Assembly (NCBI GenBank): GCA_932294295.1
Contig: OW028585.1
Location: forward strand, 12,658,271-12,722,270
Length of the DNA: 64,000 nucleotides
Source: Alitta virens
Lineage: Eukaryota > Annelida > Polychaeta > Phyllodocida > Nereididae
Direction of reading: 5' to 3'
The translations under genes and the position numbers were made by a program. Below, piece after piece: positions 44,863-56,179 of the stretch (position 1 is the stretch's first letter; each line of letters opens with the position of its first letter). The notes under the pieces were generated by a model. It was not told where the DNA came from, did not search any database, and worked only from the letters and a program-made list of their open reading frames with translations.

Positions 44863-45400
44863 GTATATTAATCATAAATAAATTCATAAAACAAGTCGTT
44901 AGAAATAGTCTTATAGGTGGAAACAGTTTAATATGAAAAAAAGACCCGCAAGGTTTTTTGTTTTGCCCGGCTAGATTTATAGATTGAATTTTACGATATT
45001 TGAGAGTGAAGGATTGCAATTGAGCATTTTTCTTTATCCAGGTGTCATCTCATCATTATATCTGCCAATTATAATAAATTACATAAGTAATTAATGGGAT
45101 CCAAGCATATATCATAAAATAGGGTACGTGGTTTTATCTTGTTTACGATATATATTTAAAGATATTTACAAAATGTGCTCTTTTTGCACCAAAATATCCA
45201 ATTTTAACTGGTTAAAACTTGTCACAGGATCACTGGCTGAATCCTTTTCGTTAGCACTCAACCTTGAATGTTTTTGTGAATCCTTTTGACAGCATCCAAC
45301 CTTGAATGTTTTTGTGAATTGTGTAAACTCCAGTGCGTCAGTGCCTGACATCACTGCACTAACAAGTCTTGTGTTTGGATGACTTTTTGACAGGCCTTAA
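44863..45400. other. Non-coding stretch
   Basis: Contains a SINE-2-like tail scrap (CATCTCATCATTATATCTGCC, 45044-45064) and a short direct repeat, AACCTTGAATGTTTTTGTGAA, at about 45259 and 45299. No gene. Confidence 0.5.
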
Positions 45401-45535
45401 ATGGCAATTGTTCAATGACGTCATCAACAAAAGGTCAATCAGTGCATTTGATGACGTTATAGTTGGATGACGTCATTAAACAATAGCAAGACCGGTGTGG
45501 TCGTAGCTCCATCTCTCGACAGGACAGAACGCCAT
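45401..45535 (-). mobile_element. Internally deleted copy of the CRE-containing MITE
   Basis: The reverse-complement orientation of 52339-52518. The right arm and centre are intact, but about 50 bp of the left arm are lost between ATGGC and AATTGTTCAATGACGTC. Two TGACGTCA sites are kept. Confidence 0.85.
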
Positions 45536-45844
45536 TGCCCGCTTTTCTGTTACTGTGGGGTCGCCGAGCCATCGAGTTCAAAGCTTAGGAAAGTTATCCA
45601 AGTTGATCGGAAAGTTAAACATGCCATGAATTTACCCCTATACCTCACTATATGGTCGTCACTCGGATATGGTGGCCCTAAGAATTAAACCGACCATGCT
45701 TATATGACCTTTAGTGTTCATTGTAGTAGTGTTGTGGTGCATGAACACAGGCTCCAACTTGAAGGTCAAACTAACTTCCTTTACACTGCTAAAGCGACCT
45801 TTAAATAGGGCCACAGAATAATAACTATATTATCGTGTATTATA
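45536..45844. other. Non-coding stretch
   Basis: No repeat or gene is recognised. The plus-strand frame that begins in the MITE (45467) and runs to 45688 has no coding support. Confidence 0.45.
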
Positions 45845-46930
45845 TTAATCAATCAATCAATTGACTGCCCTTTCTGGTGCCCACTTTAGATAGATTGATA
45901 GATAGATCGATGAATTGATTGATAGATTGATAAATAGATAGATAGATAGATAGATTGATAGATTGATATATTAATCAATCAATCAATCAATTGACTGCCC
46001 TCTGGTGCCCACTTTAGATAGATTGATAGATAGATCGATGAATTGATTGATAGATTGATAAATAGATAGATAGATAGATAGATTGATAGATTGATATATT
46101 AATCAATCAATCAATCAATTGACTGCCCTTTCTGGTGCCCACTTTAGATAAGATTGATAGATAGATCGATGAATTGATTGATAGATTGATAAATAGATAG
46201 ATAGATAGATAGATTGATAGATTGATATATTAATCAATCAATCAATCAATTGACTGCCCTTTCTGGTGCCCACTTTAGATAGATTGATAGATAGATCGAT
46301 GAATTGATTGATAGATTGATAAATAGATAGATAGATAGATAGATTGATAGATTGATATATTAATCAATCAATCAATCAATTGACTGCCCTTTCTGGTGCC
46401 CACTTTAGATAGATTGATAGATAGATCGATGAATTGATTGATAGATTGATAAATAGATAGATAGATAGATAGATTGATAGATTGATATATTAATCAATCA
46501 ATCAATCAATTGACTGCCCTTTCTGGTGCCCACTTTAGATAGATTGATAGATAGATCGATGAATTGATTGATAGATTGATAAATAGATAGATAGATAGAT
46601 AGATTGATAGATTGATATATTAATCAATCAATCAATCAATTGACTGCCCTCTGGTGCCCACTTTAGATAGATTGATAGATAGATAGATGAATTGATTGAT
46701 AGATTGATAAATAGATAGATAGATAGATAGATTGATAGATTGATATATTAATCAATCAATCAATCAATTGACTGCCCTTTCTGGTGCCCACTTTAGATAA
46801 GATTGATAGATAGATCGATGAATTGATTGATAGATTGATAAATAGATAGATAGATAGATAGATTGATAGATTGATTGATTGATTGATTGATAGATTGATT
46901 TATTGATTGATTGATATATTGATTGATTGA
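45845..46930 (+). repeat. 130-bp tandem repeat, eight copies
   Basis: Unit starts are at 45845, 45971, 46099, 46230, 46360, 46490, 46620 and 46748, giving periods of 126-131 bp. Each unit has (AATC)4-5, a unique core TTGACTGCCC-TTTCTGGTGCCC-ACTTTAGATA, then GATTGATAGATAGATCGATG and (GATA)/(GATT) tracts. AATC and GATT tracts are complementary, so each unit can fold on itself and neighbouring units can form cruciforms. Copies are nearly identical apart from a CTTT/C variant and one GATAGATG, so the array is young or homogenised. Confidence 0.97.
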
Positions 46931-47306
46931 TATGATCAGGTACGGTAAGATAATTAATAGCAGTGCTAAATAGCACTTAGTTCATCTGAATAGTTGCCAG
47001 GGGCATATACACCTATGTTGGATTCAAATGACAAGATGAATTCACCTTGACCTTAGGCGGTTGGTTTAGTGCGAAAGATTCACTGAAGTGCAGAAAGGGT
47101 GATACATGGGGTTTCAGAAGAAATGAAATTTTAATAAAGAAAGGGTTTCCCCTTTCTTCCACTGACGTTTCGTATTGTCAGCTATCAATGATGAATAGTC
47201 GTGTTGTACCTTTTATTTGGCAGAATAAAGGAGGGTTATAAATGACTATTCAGTTATTTCATTTGTAGATATCTTGTTACTTCAAGTTGGCTATGGCAGT
47301 GGGTTA

Positions 47307-47464
47307 TGCACCTCTATGTACTGGAGACATATATGGTATATATGCCCTTGAGTGACCTTTAATTCAATTGTGCATGATTCAATCAATCAATCTGTCCACA
47401 ATATATAACTTTATTGATAAAAAGTTTGAGAATGAGTGAATCGATCAGTGAAGCCGTCAACTGT
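47307..47464 (+). repeat. Paralogue of 42578-42938 with empty SINE site
   Basis: Matches the flanks of the SINE at 42626 continuously, with ATATGCCCTTGAGTG present once (47340-47354). Confidence 0.85.
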
Positions 47465-48282
47465 GTTACTTCAACTTGGCTTTCGCACGGGGTTATGTAT
47501 AAAAGGGAGTTCCGACATCCACCGGCCCTACTCGTTGCTACCCCCATAAGTGAAGATTTGCAATTTGTTAAAGGGGGAATGAAACCTCCGAACCACAAAA
47601 TCGGTGCATTAAAATATGAAGAAAATGACTTTGTACACTGTTGTAAGGGAAATGTATCCCCTCCACCCCTCCACCCCCAAGGACTTGGGCCCATATCTAC
47701 TCCTCCCCTTTATTGAAGGGTACAATTTCTGTCAACTTTCCGCAGCCGTCAATTTCTAATTGGTGGTTTCCTGAGCGTTGAACTCTATGGCTGTATGGCC
47801 CGCAATGACAGAATCGGGTTCAATGTCAAAAAGTCACCCTTTTCAGAGCTTAAGAGTGCATAATTGAATCAGTGCAATGATGTCAAGTACAGTCACTATT
47901 ACACAAGAGTACTCAACTTACGCATTTACACAATTACAAACCGCATGAGTGGGGTCGGCCAACAAACAACATTTACATAATCAAACACAGCATAGGCAAG
48001 CCAATCAATCTTGCAGATCACTTATTTAATATTTTTACGCTATTTAAAAGATATAGATATATATCTATATATTGCACACAGCTTGACTGGGACGGGACTG
48101 TTCATTTTCCGAGCAGATGTCCTCTTATTGATTTACGGGAAAACTTGGTCAATCAGCTGTAATCGTGGATCAATCAGTGATTTTGAAAAGGAAACTAGGT
48201 CATGTTAGGTCATTTAGGGCACCTGTAGTGACATTTTGGTACCAAATAAAGCCTGAATTAGAAATGATAAAACCTTACCAAT
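47465..48282. other. Non-coding stretch
   Basis: Open frames of about 100 codons run on both strands at 47383-47716 but overlap each other and the paralogous repeat. Neither has a recognisable motif. A short palindrome, AGATATATATCT, lies near 48054. No gene is called. Confidence 0.45.
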
Positions 48283-48540
48283 AGTGGATTTTCACGGAAG
48301 GTTCTCTGTATTTCCACTAGGTGGCTTCGAAAGAATACTGCAATTCTATTGGCTGAAAATGTTCCCGTCCTCGACTCTGATTGGCTGAAGCCAAGTGCAT
48401 CCTAGCAACAGTATTTTTTAGGGCATTTTAATGTATATTGGACATCTTTTCATTTAGTTGATTTCTGTTATTTTTCAGAGAAAATTATATTTATGGAATC
48501 AGTTAGTTATGACCCATGTCTGAAAAGCAAGTGAGAAACA
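48283..48540 (+). repeat. Dispersed 300-bp repeat, opposite orientation
   Basis: The reverse complement of the 28430 family: ATTGG (48348-48352), TTCCCGTCC in place of TTCCCGCCC (48362-48370), ATTGG (48380-48384). One base of the E2F-like core has changed. Confidence 0.65.
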
Positions 48541-50290
48541 ATCAGGGTGGTCTTGTGGCTAGATAAGTTAAGGGGAATCTTCTGCCCCTTTTGGCATCTA
48601 ATGTAAATTTTGCCAAATTGTCATTCATGGGCAACAGCATTTGGCAGTGAAAAAATCAAATAACAATCCTATATATAGCTTATGAGAAAGTAAGAGAATT
48701 TCATTTTCAGTATTTTCAAGGTCATATTGTTGTTTTCTGATGTTCTCAGAACTGTGGTCAACATCTGGGGATTAATGGCTGAAACTCCCAAGCTGAAGTC
48801 ATAAAAACCCCTCTATTGAGGCCATTAGAGGCAGAATACATATATGGGAAAATGTGTTGAGGGAGGGAAATTTTGCCCTATTGCCCATTACTGTAAACAC
48901 TTTATAACTTGAATTGCCTGCTTGAAATTCGAGCCAAAAAATGCAACAATTCTACATTTTTAATTAAATAACTAATTAACATTCCACACAACTTGTCTAT
49001 GAATGGTAAAGATGGGAGTGTTTTCACATAATTCACCCCAAGTCCTGGGTTTAAATCTTAGCTTAGGTACTGTTAATGAGCTCTGTCTCAATAAAACTCT
49101 CTTTCACATACAATGTTGAATGGGTGGTGCCTTGTTCTCGTTGTCTCTGTTGGGACATCTAAAGACCCCACCTGTGTGGTAAATGTTAAATGCTATGTAG
49201 AATTGTTTATTTCCAAAGACTTAATAACCCCCCCCCCCTACAAAAGTATAATAAATATTACATAATACTCCTTAAGTACGTAAGCAAGTAAGTGAGCAAA
49301 AAAGTAAATAAGTAAGTAAGTGAGTAAGTGAGTAAGTGAGTAAGTAAGTGTGTAAATAAGTTAGTAAAAACTTATTTTATGTTGGGTATTAAAACAATGA
49401 ACTTATAAGCACTAGGGGTTTTGTCCTACAAAAACACTGTAAAGCGGAACACCATAAATTAAGGTGTCTACCAGAAAAACATAAAATCACATATATTCAT
49501 GGAATGGGGTTATCTAGTAATCCCCACCAAATGTTATTCACACAAACAGGTGGACTATATTTAGCCATGATTTAAAAAATAATTAAGATAAAAAAAAATC
49601 TGGAATATTTTTGCAAATTAATAAATTATAATAAAAATAATAAATAAATAAACTTCAAAAACTGTCCAGAAATCCCCTGTTGGTGCACCATAACACGTTA
49701 CGTAACCCAGGAATGCCAAATATGTCATAACAATGTCTCGTGTTGCTCCATATTTTTTTCCACACTGTTCAGACAAACCAGGTAAAATGCCTGATCATGC
49801 ATACCATTAAGGGATGGCAGGTTATAAAATATGATTTGACATGATGTAATGGTCATGTTGAGTTATGTCTTTATGAAAATTGAGACACTTCCAAGATGTA
49901 AACAAAGCTATAAATAGTCATGATATATTCAAATCACGATTTGGATGATTTGAAGGGGGGGGGGGGGCACTAATTGATAAATTGTCCCATTGTATTCAGA
50001 TATATTTTAATTTAGCCAATTTTGTGATTATTGCTTATGTTATTCTGTTGTCAAAACCAGAAGGATTTTGTTTCGATTTGACCTACTTCCGCGGATCAAA
50101 GAGATCCAATATCAAATCCTGTCACTGAAAAATAGGTCAATTGTGCTGAACGGATCAATATTTTAAATGTAGGGGGTCACTTGTCATAAAATTATGAATA
50201 TTATAATAATAATGATAATGAACAGTAAAATATATTGGTGTATTCTTTTGAATTGTCTCCATGCTACTGGTTTGAAGCTTAGTTGATATA
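48541..50290. other. AT-rich non-coding stretch
   Basis: Contains a diverged SINE-2 block at 49130-49200 (GGTGGTGCCTTGTTCTCG, AAAGACCCCACC), a (TAAG)n repeat at 49275-49360, a C-run at 49230-49238 and a G-run at 49956-49967. No gene. Confidence 0.5.
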
Positions 50291-50370
50291 ACCAGCTGTG
50301 GGCAAACGTAATGATGAGATGAAAAGGCTGCTTGGAGTCATCACCATGTTGCACATATTACAGCTGGGTC
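50291..50370 (-). repeat. SINE-2 tail fragment
   Basis: On the minus strand it reads GCTTGGAGTC-complementary blocks and CATCTCATCATTACG then CCCACAGCTGGT, in the SINE-2 order. Confidence 0.65.
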
Positions 50371-50374
50371 CAAA

Positions 50375-50860
50375 TTTGGTCTTTAGTGGTGATCTTAATA
50401 TTATCTTAATAGGTGGTCTTTCTATTGAGGTGGTCTTAATAGTGAGGTGGTCTTAATAGTGAGGTGGTCTTCATATTGAGGTGGTCTTAATAGTGAGGTG
50501 GTCTTAATAGTGAGGTGGTCTTCATATTGAGGTGGTCTTAATAGTGAGGTTGTCTTAATAGTGAGGTTGTCTTAATAGGGAGGTGGTTTTAATAGTGAGG
50601 TGGTCTTAATAGTGAGGTGGTCTTAATAGTGAGGTTGTCTTAATAGTGAGGTTGTCTTAATATTGAGGTTGTCTTAATAGGAAGGTGGTTTTAATAGTGA
50701 GGTGGTTTTAATAGTGAGGTGGTTTTAATAGTGAGGTGGTCTTATTATTGAGGTGGTTTTTATAGTGAGGTGGTCCTAATAATGAGGTGGTCTTTACATT
50801 AGGGTGGCCTTACTATTGAAGTGGTATTAAAAGTATTGCTGAAGTGGTCTAAACTGAAAT
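50375..50860 (+). repeat. 17-bp minisatellite array, sense
   Basis: About 26 units of GAGGTGGTCTTAATAGT with local variants (GAGGTTGTC, CATATTGAGG). A 51-bp triplet of units, two AATAGT and one CATATT, repeats at 50430-50530. Both edges are degenerate. Confidence 0.95.
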
Positions 50861-51354
50861 TTATAGAGTATGTTTGACAGTTGTAAAGGTATAAAATACA
50901 TGATAAGAAAAGTAAACATTGTGAAATCACAAAAGTTCCAGTAGAAGGAGAAATGCCATTAAGTTTTTATGAAAATGTACTAAATTTTCACACTTGACAT
51001 TGGCTTATCTAATATCTATATTTAATTTAAGAGATGATCTTATCTTAGCATTTCCTGGTGTTTTATTTTCTTGATAGTGCCCCCCCCCCCCCCCCCCTTC
51101 TCAGCATCACTTGATGTTAGCCTCAGCAGTCTCTCAGTACAGTTGTTTTGCCAACACGTGAATTTATCACTTTCAAACATTATCTATTGTGGATGCTTTA
51201 AAATAACTACATTCCACAAATTAATCACTATCGTCCATATTTAGATTATTGACTTCAGCTTCAAATCGGTAAGTTGGCTATTGATGTTAATTTTTTGTAT
51301 GTGATATTGTCAGTTTTTATCTAAGGAAATGAAAAGTACATTCATACTACACTC
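50861..51354. other. Non-coding stretch
   Basis: Contains a C-run at 51079-51097. No gene or dispersed repeat is recognised. Confidence 0.5.
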
Positions 51355-51694
51355 ATGAGTATAGTCATTCCACACTTCTGACTAAATTATGAGTATAGTC
51401 ATTCCACACTTCTGACTAAATTATGAGTATAGTCATTCCACACTTCTGACTAAATTATGAGTATAGTCATTCCACACTTCTGACTAAATTATGAGTATAG
51501 TCATTCCACACTTCTGACTAAATTATGAGTATAGTCATTCCACACTTCTGACTAAGTTATGAGTATAGTCATTCCACACTTCTGACTAAATTATGAGTAT
51601 AGTCATTCCACACTTCTGACTAAATTATGAGTATAGTCATTCCACACTTCTGACTAAATTATGAGCATAGTCATTCCACACTTCTGACTAAATT
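51355..51694 (+). repeat. 34-bp tandem repeat, exactly ten copies
   Basis: Unit ATGAGTATAGTCATTCC plus ACACTTCTGACTAAATT repeated ten times over 340 bp. Only two substitutions are noticed (AAGTT in one unit, GAGCATAG in the last). There are no unique spacers, so it is not CRISPR-like. Confidence 0.98.
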
Positions 51695-51774
51695 TATCAG
51701 ATTTTTATGACATCATCATGTCTATTCAGTAATCAAAATATTCAATACAGTACATAATATAACCAGTAAATTTA

Positions 51775-52300
51775 TTTCTATATATAGAAAATTTCAAACT
51801 GATACATGTGTCAGCATGACAAAATAATAAATGGCAAAAATAAATACATGGATCGACAGTTAAAATAATTAAATAAGTAGTGCTATATTATGACTAGTTA
51901 GTAATAATCAACATTACATAGTCTGTATACAAACTTCTAAAGCACCCGGAACTAATCAGATTGGTAATGATACTGTTTTAAAAGCACCAACAAATTTTAG
52001 CACGACAATGCGGGTACAATGATAATATTAAAATCTAAGCATAAGATATATATAATATACATGATTTACTATGACTATACTATGAAATGATATACAATAT
52101 ATCTGATATGACAATTTGATATGGCAATATGATATGACATACAATATGAAATGATAATCACTTTTAGGTATAGCATAACATAAAGAGAAATTTTTGGGAA
52201 TAAAATAAAAAATGGTTAGTTATATTATGACATACAATAGTAGATATTTACAAATATACAAATGTACATGGTCATACACACGCATGTAAGCAGTTTCGTC
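51775..52300 (-). mobile_element. Dispersed repeat, second copy of the 6285 family
   Basis: Collinear with 6300-6830 through GATACATGTGTCAGCATGAC, ACATGGATC-ACAGTTAAAATAATT and AAAGCACCCGGAACTAA. The TA-rich edge is at 51770-51785. It is likely the 3' UTR of a non-LTR element by its tail. No protein is visible. Confidence 0.5.
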
Positions 52301-52338
52301 AATGTGCTGCCAGCCGCTCGGATCCAACCGACATTTTA

Positions 52339-52518
52339 ATGGCGTTCTGTCCTGTCGAGAGATGGAGCTACGACCACACCGGTCTTGCTATTGTTTAATG
52401 ACGTCATCCAACTATAACGTCATCAAATGCACTGATTGACCTTTTGTTGATGACGTCATTGAACAATAGCAAGACCGGTGTGGTCGTAGCTCCATCTCTC
52501 GACAGGACAGAACGCCAT
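52339..52518. mobile_element. MITE with 71-bp inverted termini and CRE-like sites
   Basis: Bases 52338-52408 and 52449-52519 are inverted repeats matching at 70 of 71 positions, around a 40-bp centre. The outermost bases are AATGGCGTTCTGTCC, and TA flanks both ends, consistent with a TA target. Each arm carries TGACGTCA (52399-52406, 52451-52458), the full CRE palindrome bound by CREB/ATF factors. No coding frame is present, so mobility would need a transposase in trans. Confidence 0.88.
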
Positions 52519-52699
52519 TACGGTATATATAACAATTATTACTGTCTAATTTTAATGCTATCTGTAGGAAGTTAAGGTCAACGTTCTTAGTTGTTCATAT
52601 TTGTGATATTTGATGTAACTTGGATGTCATAACAGTTACGTAAGAGCAAGGGGCATGTATTTGACCTTAGCCTGCCCAGAAATTTTATTGCTGAAGCAT

Positions 52700-52700
52700 G

Positions 52701-52744
<44 letters not shown>

Positions 52745-53473
52745 ACTTTATTTTGATGGAATGGTACAAAAGTGATTATACAGTAGGACAATTACATGAT
52801 GTTAGCTATGAATTTTAATCTGTTATAAATATAGGTCCATCAGAAAATCACCCAAGCGTAAGCTGTAATGGTGGCACCTTCAATAAAAAGAAAGAAAATT
52901 AAATTAAGATTAAACAAAAATAATTATGCTATCATTATAAGTTATATAACATGGAAAGAATTTTTTTTTTACAAAAATGTAATAATGATAATGTAATGAC
53001 ATGAAAGGGATGGGATGAGTGGAGTTTTATGACTGACAAATATAACAGTTACTGTGTACACAATTAGTTGGATATTGTTTAACTAGATGATCATGGTATC
53101 TATTGCAAAAATTGTGTATTGAATTTACAGAGTACGGTTTAATGTTGTCTGACTATCAGTGGAAATAGACCTGTATCATCCAGAATGGCAAGCGTTGAAG
53201 TTCGCCACCCAACACTGAGCAGGTTTTTAAGTAATCAAACTTGTATCTTCTAAAGGGCTTCGATTTGCTTCTCTGGGAACTATATTTCACTATTTTATTC
53301 GAGTATTGATATTTAATTTTGGTGGTAGATAGCCAGCTGTAGACTATCTTTTCTTTAAGAGCATACATCGCTTTTTGTGATTGGGTTGCCAAATGCTCAT
53401 GTTTCACTTTGTGTATGTTGCTGGAGTTACTAATTACGTGACCCAAATAGTTGTATGAGTTTACTATTGTCAT
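52700..53473 (-). mobile_element. Decayed non-LTR retrotransposon 3' end
   Basis: On the minus strand the segment runs from a reverse-transcriptase remnant (53473) through about 400 bp of 3' UTR to CATCAAAATAAAGTATC and (TATC)n at 52700-52745. An AATAAA-like signal ending in a microsatellite fits non-LTR tails. Confidence 0.75.
53156..53473 (-). pseudogene. LINE reverse transcriptase remnant
   Basis: The translated minus strand shows YNYLGHVISNSSN, then QKAMYALKEKI, typical of the segment after the palm in CR1/Jockey-type enzymes, and later SVLGGELQRLPF, like the conserved LGELGRLP segment. Residues normally between these (YGCEVW-type) are missing, so internal deletions are likely. It differs from the 8573 fragment, so at least two LINE lineages are present. 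Confidence 0.7.
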
Positions 53474-53629
53474 GATTGTATTGATTGTGTATCATGTGAT
53501 AAAAAGTGGCTTAGTGTATACCACCAATATGCCACAAATTTTGATTTGATATTTAAAAAATGTTATTTTTGTATTACTGAAAGTGATGCAATGTCAACTA
53601 TAGCAATATCCTACAGAGGAGCTTCTCGG

Positions 53630-54240
53630 TGAAGACCACCTCAATTTTAAGACAACCTTGATCTTAAGACAACCTCGAAATTAAGACCACCTCGAAATTA
53701 AGACCACCTCAATACTAAGCTACCTCAATATTAAGCTACCTCAATTATAGACCACCTCAATATTAAGACCTTGATATTTTGACCACCTCAATATTAGACC
53801 AGCTCAATACTAAGACCACCTCAATATTAGACCACCTCAATATTAAGACCACTCCAATATGAAGACCCCCTCGATATTAAGACCACCTCAATTATAGAAC
53901 ACCTCGATATTAAGACCGCCTCCATATTAAGACTGTCTCCATATTAAGACCGTCTCCATATTAAGACTGTCTCCATATTAAGACCACCTCAATTATAGAC
54001 ACCACCTCGATATTAAGACCACCTCGATATTACAACCACCTAAATATTAAGACCACCTCAATATTAAGACCACCTCGATATTATAACCACCTAAATATTA
54101 AGACCACCTTGATATTAAGACCACCTCAAAATTGAGACCGCCTCGATATTAAGACCACCCTCCATATTAAGACATCATAACATTCAAAAGTTTCAGAAAT
54201 AAAACCACCTCAATATTAGAACCACTGAATCCTATTATTT
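53630..54240 (-). repeat. 17-bp-like minisatellite, antisense, diverged
   Basis: About 35 units of ATATTAAGACCACCTCA with many private changes (CTCCATATTAAGACTGT, TCGAAATTAAGACC). The unit consensus has ATATT where other arrays have CTATT, marking a separate subfamily. The right edge ends AGAACCACTGAATCC. Confidence 0.9.
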
Positions 54241-54720
54241 TAATTCTGGGTGAAACCACAATATAATTTTTGCAATTTCCTCATTGACTAAATTTATGCT
54301 ATGTATTGAAATACGTCCAAACTTTCCTTTTTGCATTTGGTCCGAAACAGTAGCAAAATTAATTCCCCTTTGATTTTTATATTGATTCAAACTGTGTATA
54401 AGTTTTGGCTTATTTGAAAAATATTTATGCGATTTACTTTAAAATACGTCAAAACCAAGCCATTGCTACCACCCGCCATTTTGTCTGAGACGGCAGTTTT
54501 TGCTTTATTAATGAAATCGTTATAAGACCTTATTTGGGTGGTCACTGGTAGCCTCACTAATGAATTGGTCTGGCAATAGAGCTACTATGTTTCAGTATAT
54601 TAATCAGAGACACGTGTTCAGTACAGGATATTATATTACAGTATAAAACACACCGTTAGGTCCAGTTTTGGTGCAAACCAATTAGCGTTAATTGTTTGAG
54701 AAAGGTGATCTTAATAGCAT
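54241..54720. other. Non-coding stretch between arrays
   Basis: No gene. A diverged internal repeat (TTTATGCTATGTATTGAAATACGTC against TTTATGCGATTTACTTTAAAATACGTC, in pieces) lies at 54293-54450. Confidence 0.45.
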
Positions 54721-55050
54721 GCACCACCTCATTATCTAGACCATCTCCCAATTAAGACCACCTTACTATTAACATGGAGCCACGTTCTGGTGGCTCCATG
54801 AGATAATGAGGTGGTCTTAATAGTGAGGTGGCCTTAATAGTGAAGTGGTCTTAAAAGGGAGGTGGTCTTAAAAGGGAGGTGGTCTTAATAGCGAGGTGGT
54901 CTTAATAGCGAGGTGGTCTTAATAGTGAAGTGGTTTTAAAAGGGAGGTGGTCTTAATAGTGAGGTGGTCTTAATAGTGAGGTGGTCTTAATAGTGAGGTG
55001 GTCTTTAAAGTGAGGTGGTCTTAATAGTGAGGTGGTCTTAGTGATAAGAG
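54721..55050. repeat. 17-bp array that reverses orientation at a CATGGAG hairpin
   Basis: Antisense units (54723-54772) give way to sense units (54801-55050) across the hairpin CATGGAGCCAC (54773-54783), loop GTTCTG, GTGGCTCCATG (54790-54800). AGATAATGAGGTGGT at 54801 is the exact complement of 54723-54737. The right side includes AAAAGGGAGGTGGTC variants. This is a foldback layout with a short left arm. Confidence 0.88.
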
Positions 55051-55660
55051 ATTTGAACCTAGAACCTTACTATGAAGACTACCTTCTTTCCAATATTATT
55101 ACATGTTAAATGAGATTCTTTACATATTGAAAAACATATCTGCTTCCTATGTCACTGACCTGCCTATGTAAATGCAGATTTTAAAAAAAAAGAATTGGTA
55201 ATTAATATGTCAAGTTTTAATTGGATTATAGGTAGGTAATCATTTATTTTAGTGACCCGTAACATTACAAAAATAAACTTCAAGTAAACAGAAAACTACA
55301 AGGTTGCTCAGCCCCATAGTGAAAATATTACACTTACATCGTAGGCCAATATTCATGGTTTAATTTACTTGTTTCTCGGTTCCATGCTCCGAGACCGTTT
55401 AAAAATATAATTAAAGTACATAGGTGGGTAAACAAAATTAAAGAATAAAAAGCTATTTTCCTTATTTAAGCTTGCCTCATGAACATACACTGCAGGGTCA
55501 ATTTGGCAGTCTGTGTATTCAGAAACAAAAATGTGTCAATATCATCCAGATTGCTAAAATTACATTTCTGATAGGATCTTTTAATTTTCAATCAAGAATA
55601 GCTGTAGTGACATATACAGTGACAACCATTGTTACGGGTCACTATAATAAAGTAAGTCTT
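55051..55660. other. AT-rich non-coding stretch
   Basis: No gene or repeat is recognised. Confidence 0.45.
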
Positions 55661-56031
55661 ATTATAATACCTGATTTGCATATTGCCAAATAAGGAATGT
55701 TAGTTGGATATATATTATATTACCTCATTTGCATATTGCCAAAAAAGGAATGTTAGTTGGATATGTATTATAATACCTCATTTACATATTGCCAAATAAG
55801 GAATGTTAGTTGGATATATATTATAATACCTCATTTACATATTGCCAAGTAAGGAATGTTAGTTGGATATATATTATAATACCTCATTTACATATTGCCA
55901 AGTAAGGAATGTTAGTTGGATATATATTATAATACCTCATTTACATATTGCCAAATAAGGAATGTTAGTTGGATATATATTATAATACCTCATTCACATA
56001 TTGCCAAAAAAGGAATGTTAGTTGGATATAT
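55661..56031 (+). repeat. 53-bp tandem repeat, seven copies
   Basis: Unit ATTATAATACCTCATTTACA, TATTGCCAAATAAGGAATG, TTAGTTGGATATAT. Copies differ by single substitutions and AAATAAGG/AAAAAAGG/AAGTAAGG variants. Confidence 0.97.
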
Positions 56032-56165
56032 ATATAAAAAAATCACTTCACTCAGTACACATGCTTTAATTAGTTTACACTAATATTAGTTTCACGGGTC
56101 TATCTTATGTTATCTGAGACAAAAGGAGTGGCACTTTCCAAAAATACTCGCCATTTTATTTATTA

Positions 56166-56179
56166 GTTACCATGGCAAC
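56166..56179 (+). promoter_or_regulatory. X-box-like motif
   Basis: GTTACCATGGCAAC fits the RFX X-box consensus. No gene is identified beside it. Confidence 0.3.

Noticed and set aside
44649..45019. Frames on both strands of about 100 codons
   Set aside because: They overlie a SINE-2 copy and read through its head and body.
47383..47716. Two overlapping 100-codon frames on opposite strands
   Set aside because: They overlap each other and a duplicated repeat segment; neither has a recognisable domain or good start context.
51355..51694. CRISPR-like array
   Set aside because: Repeats are directly contiguous without unique spacers and the genome is eukaryotic.
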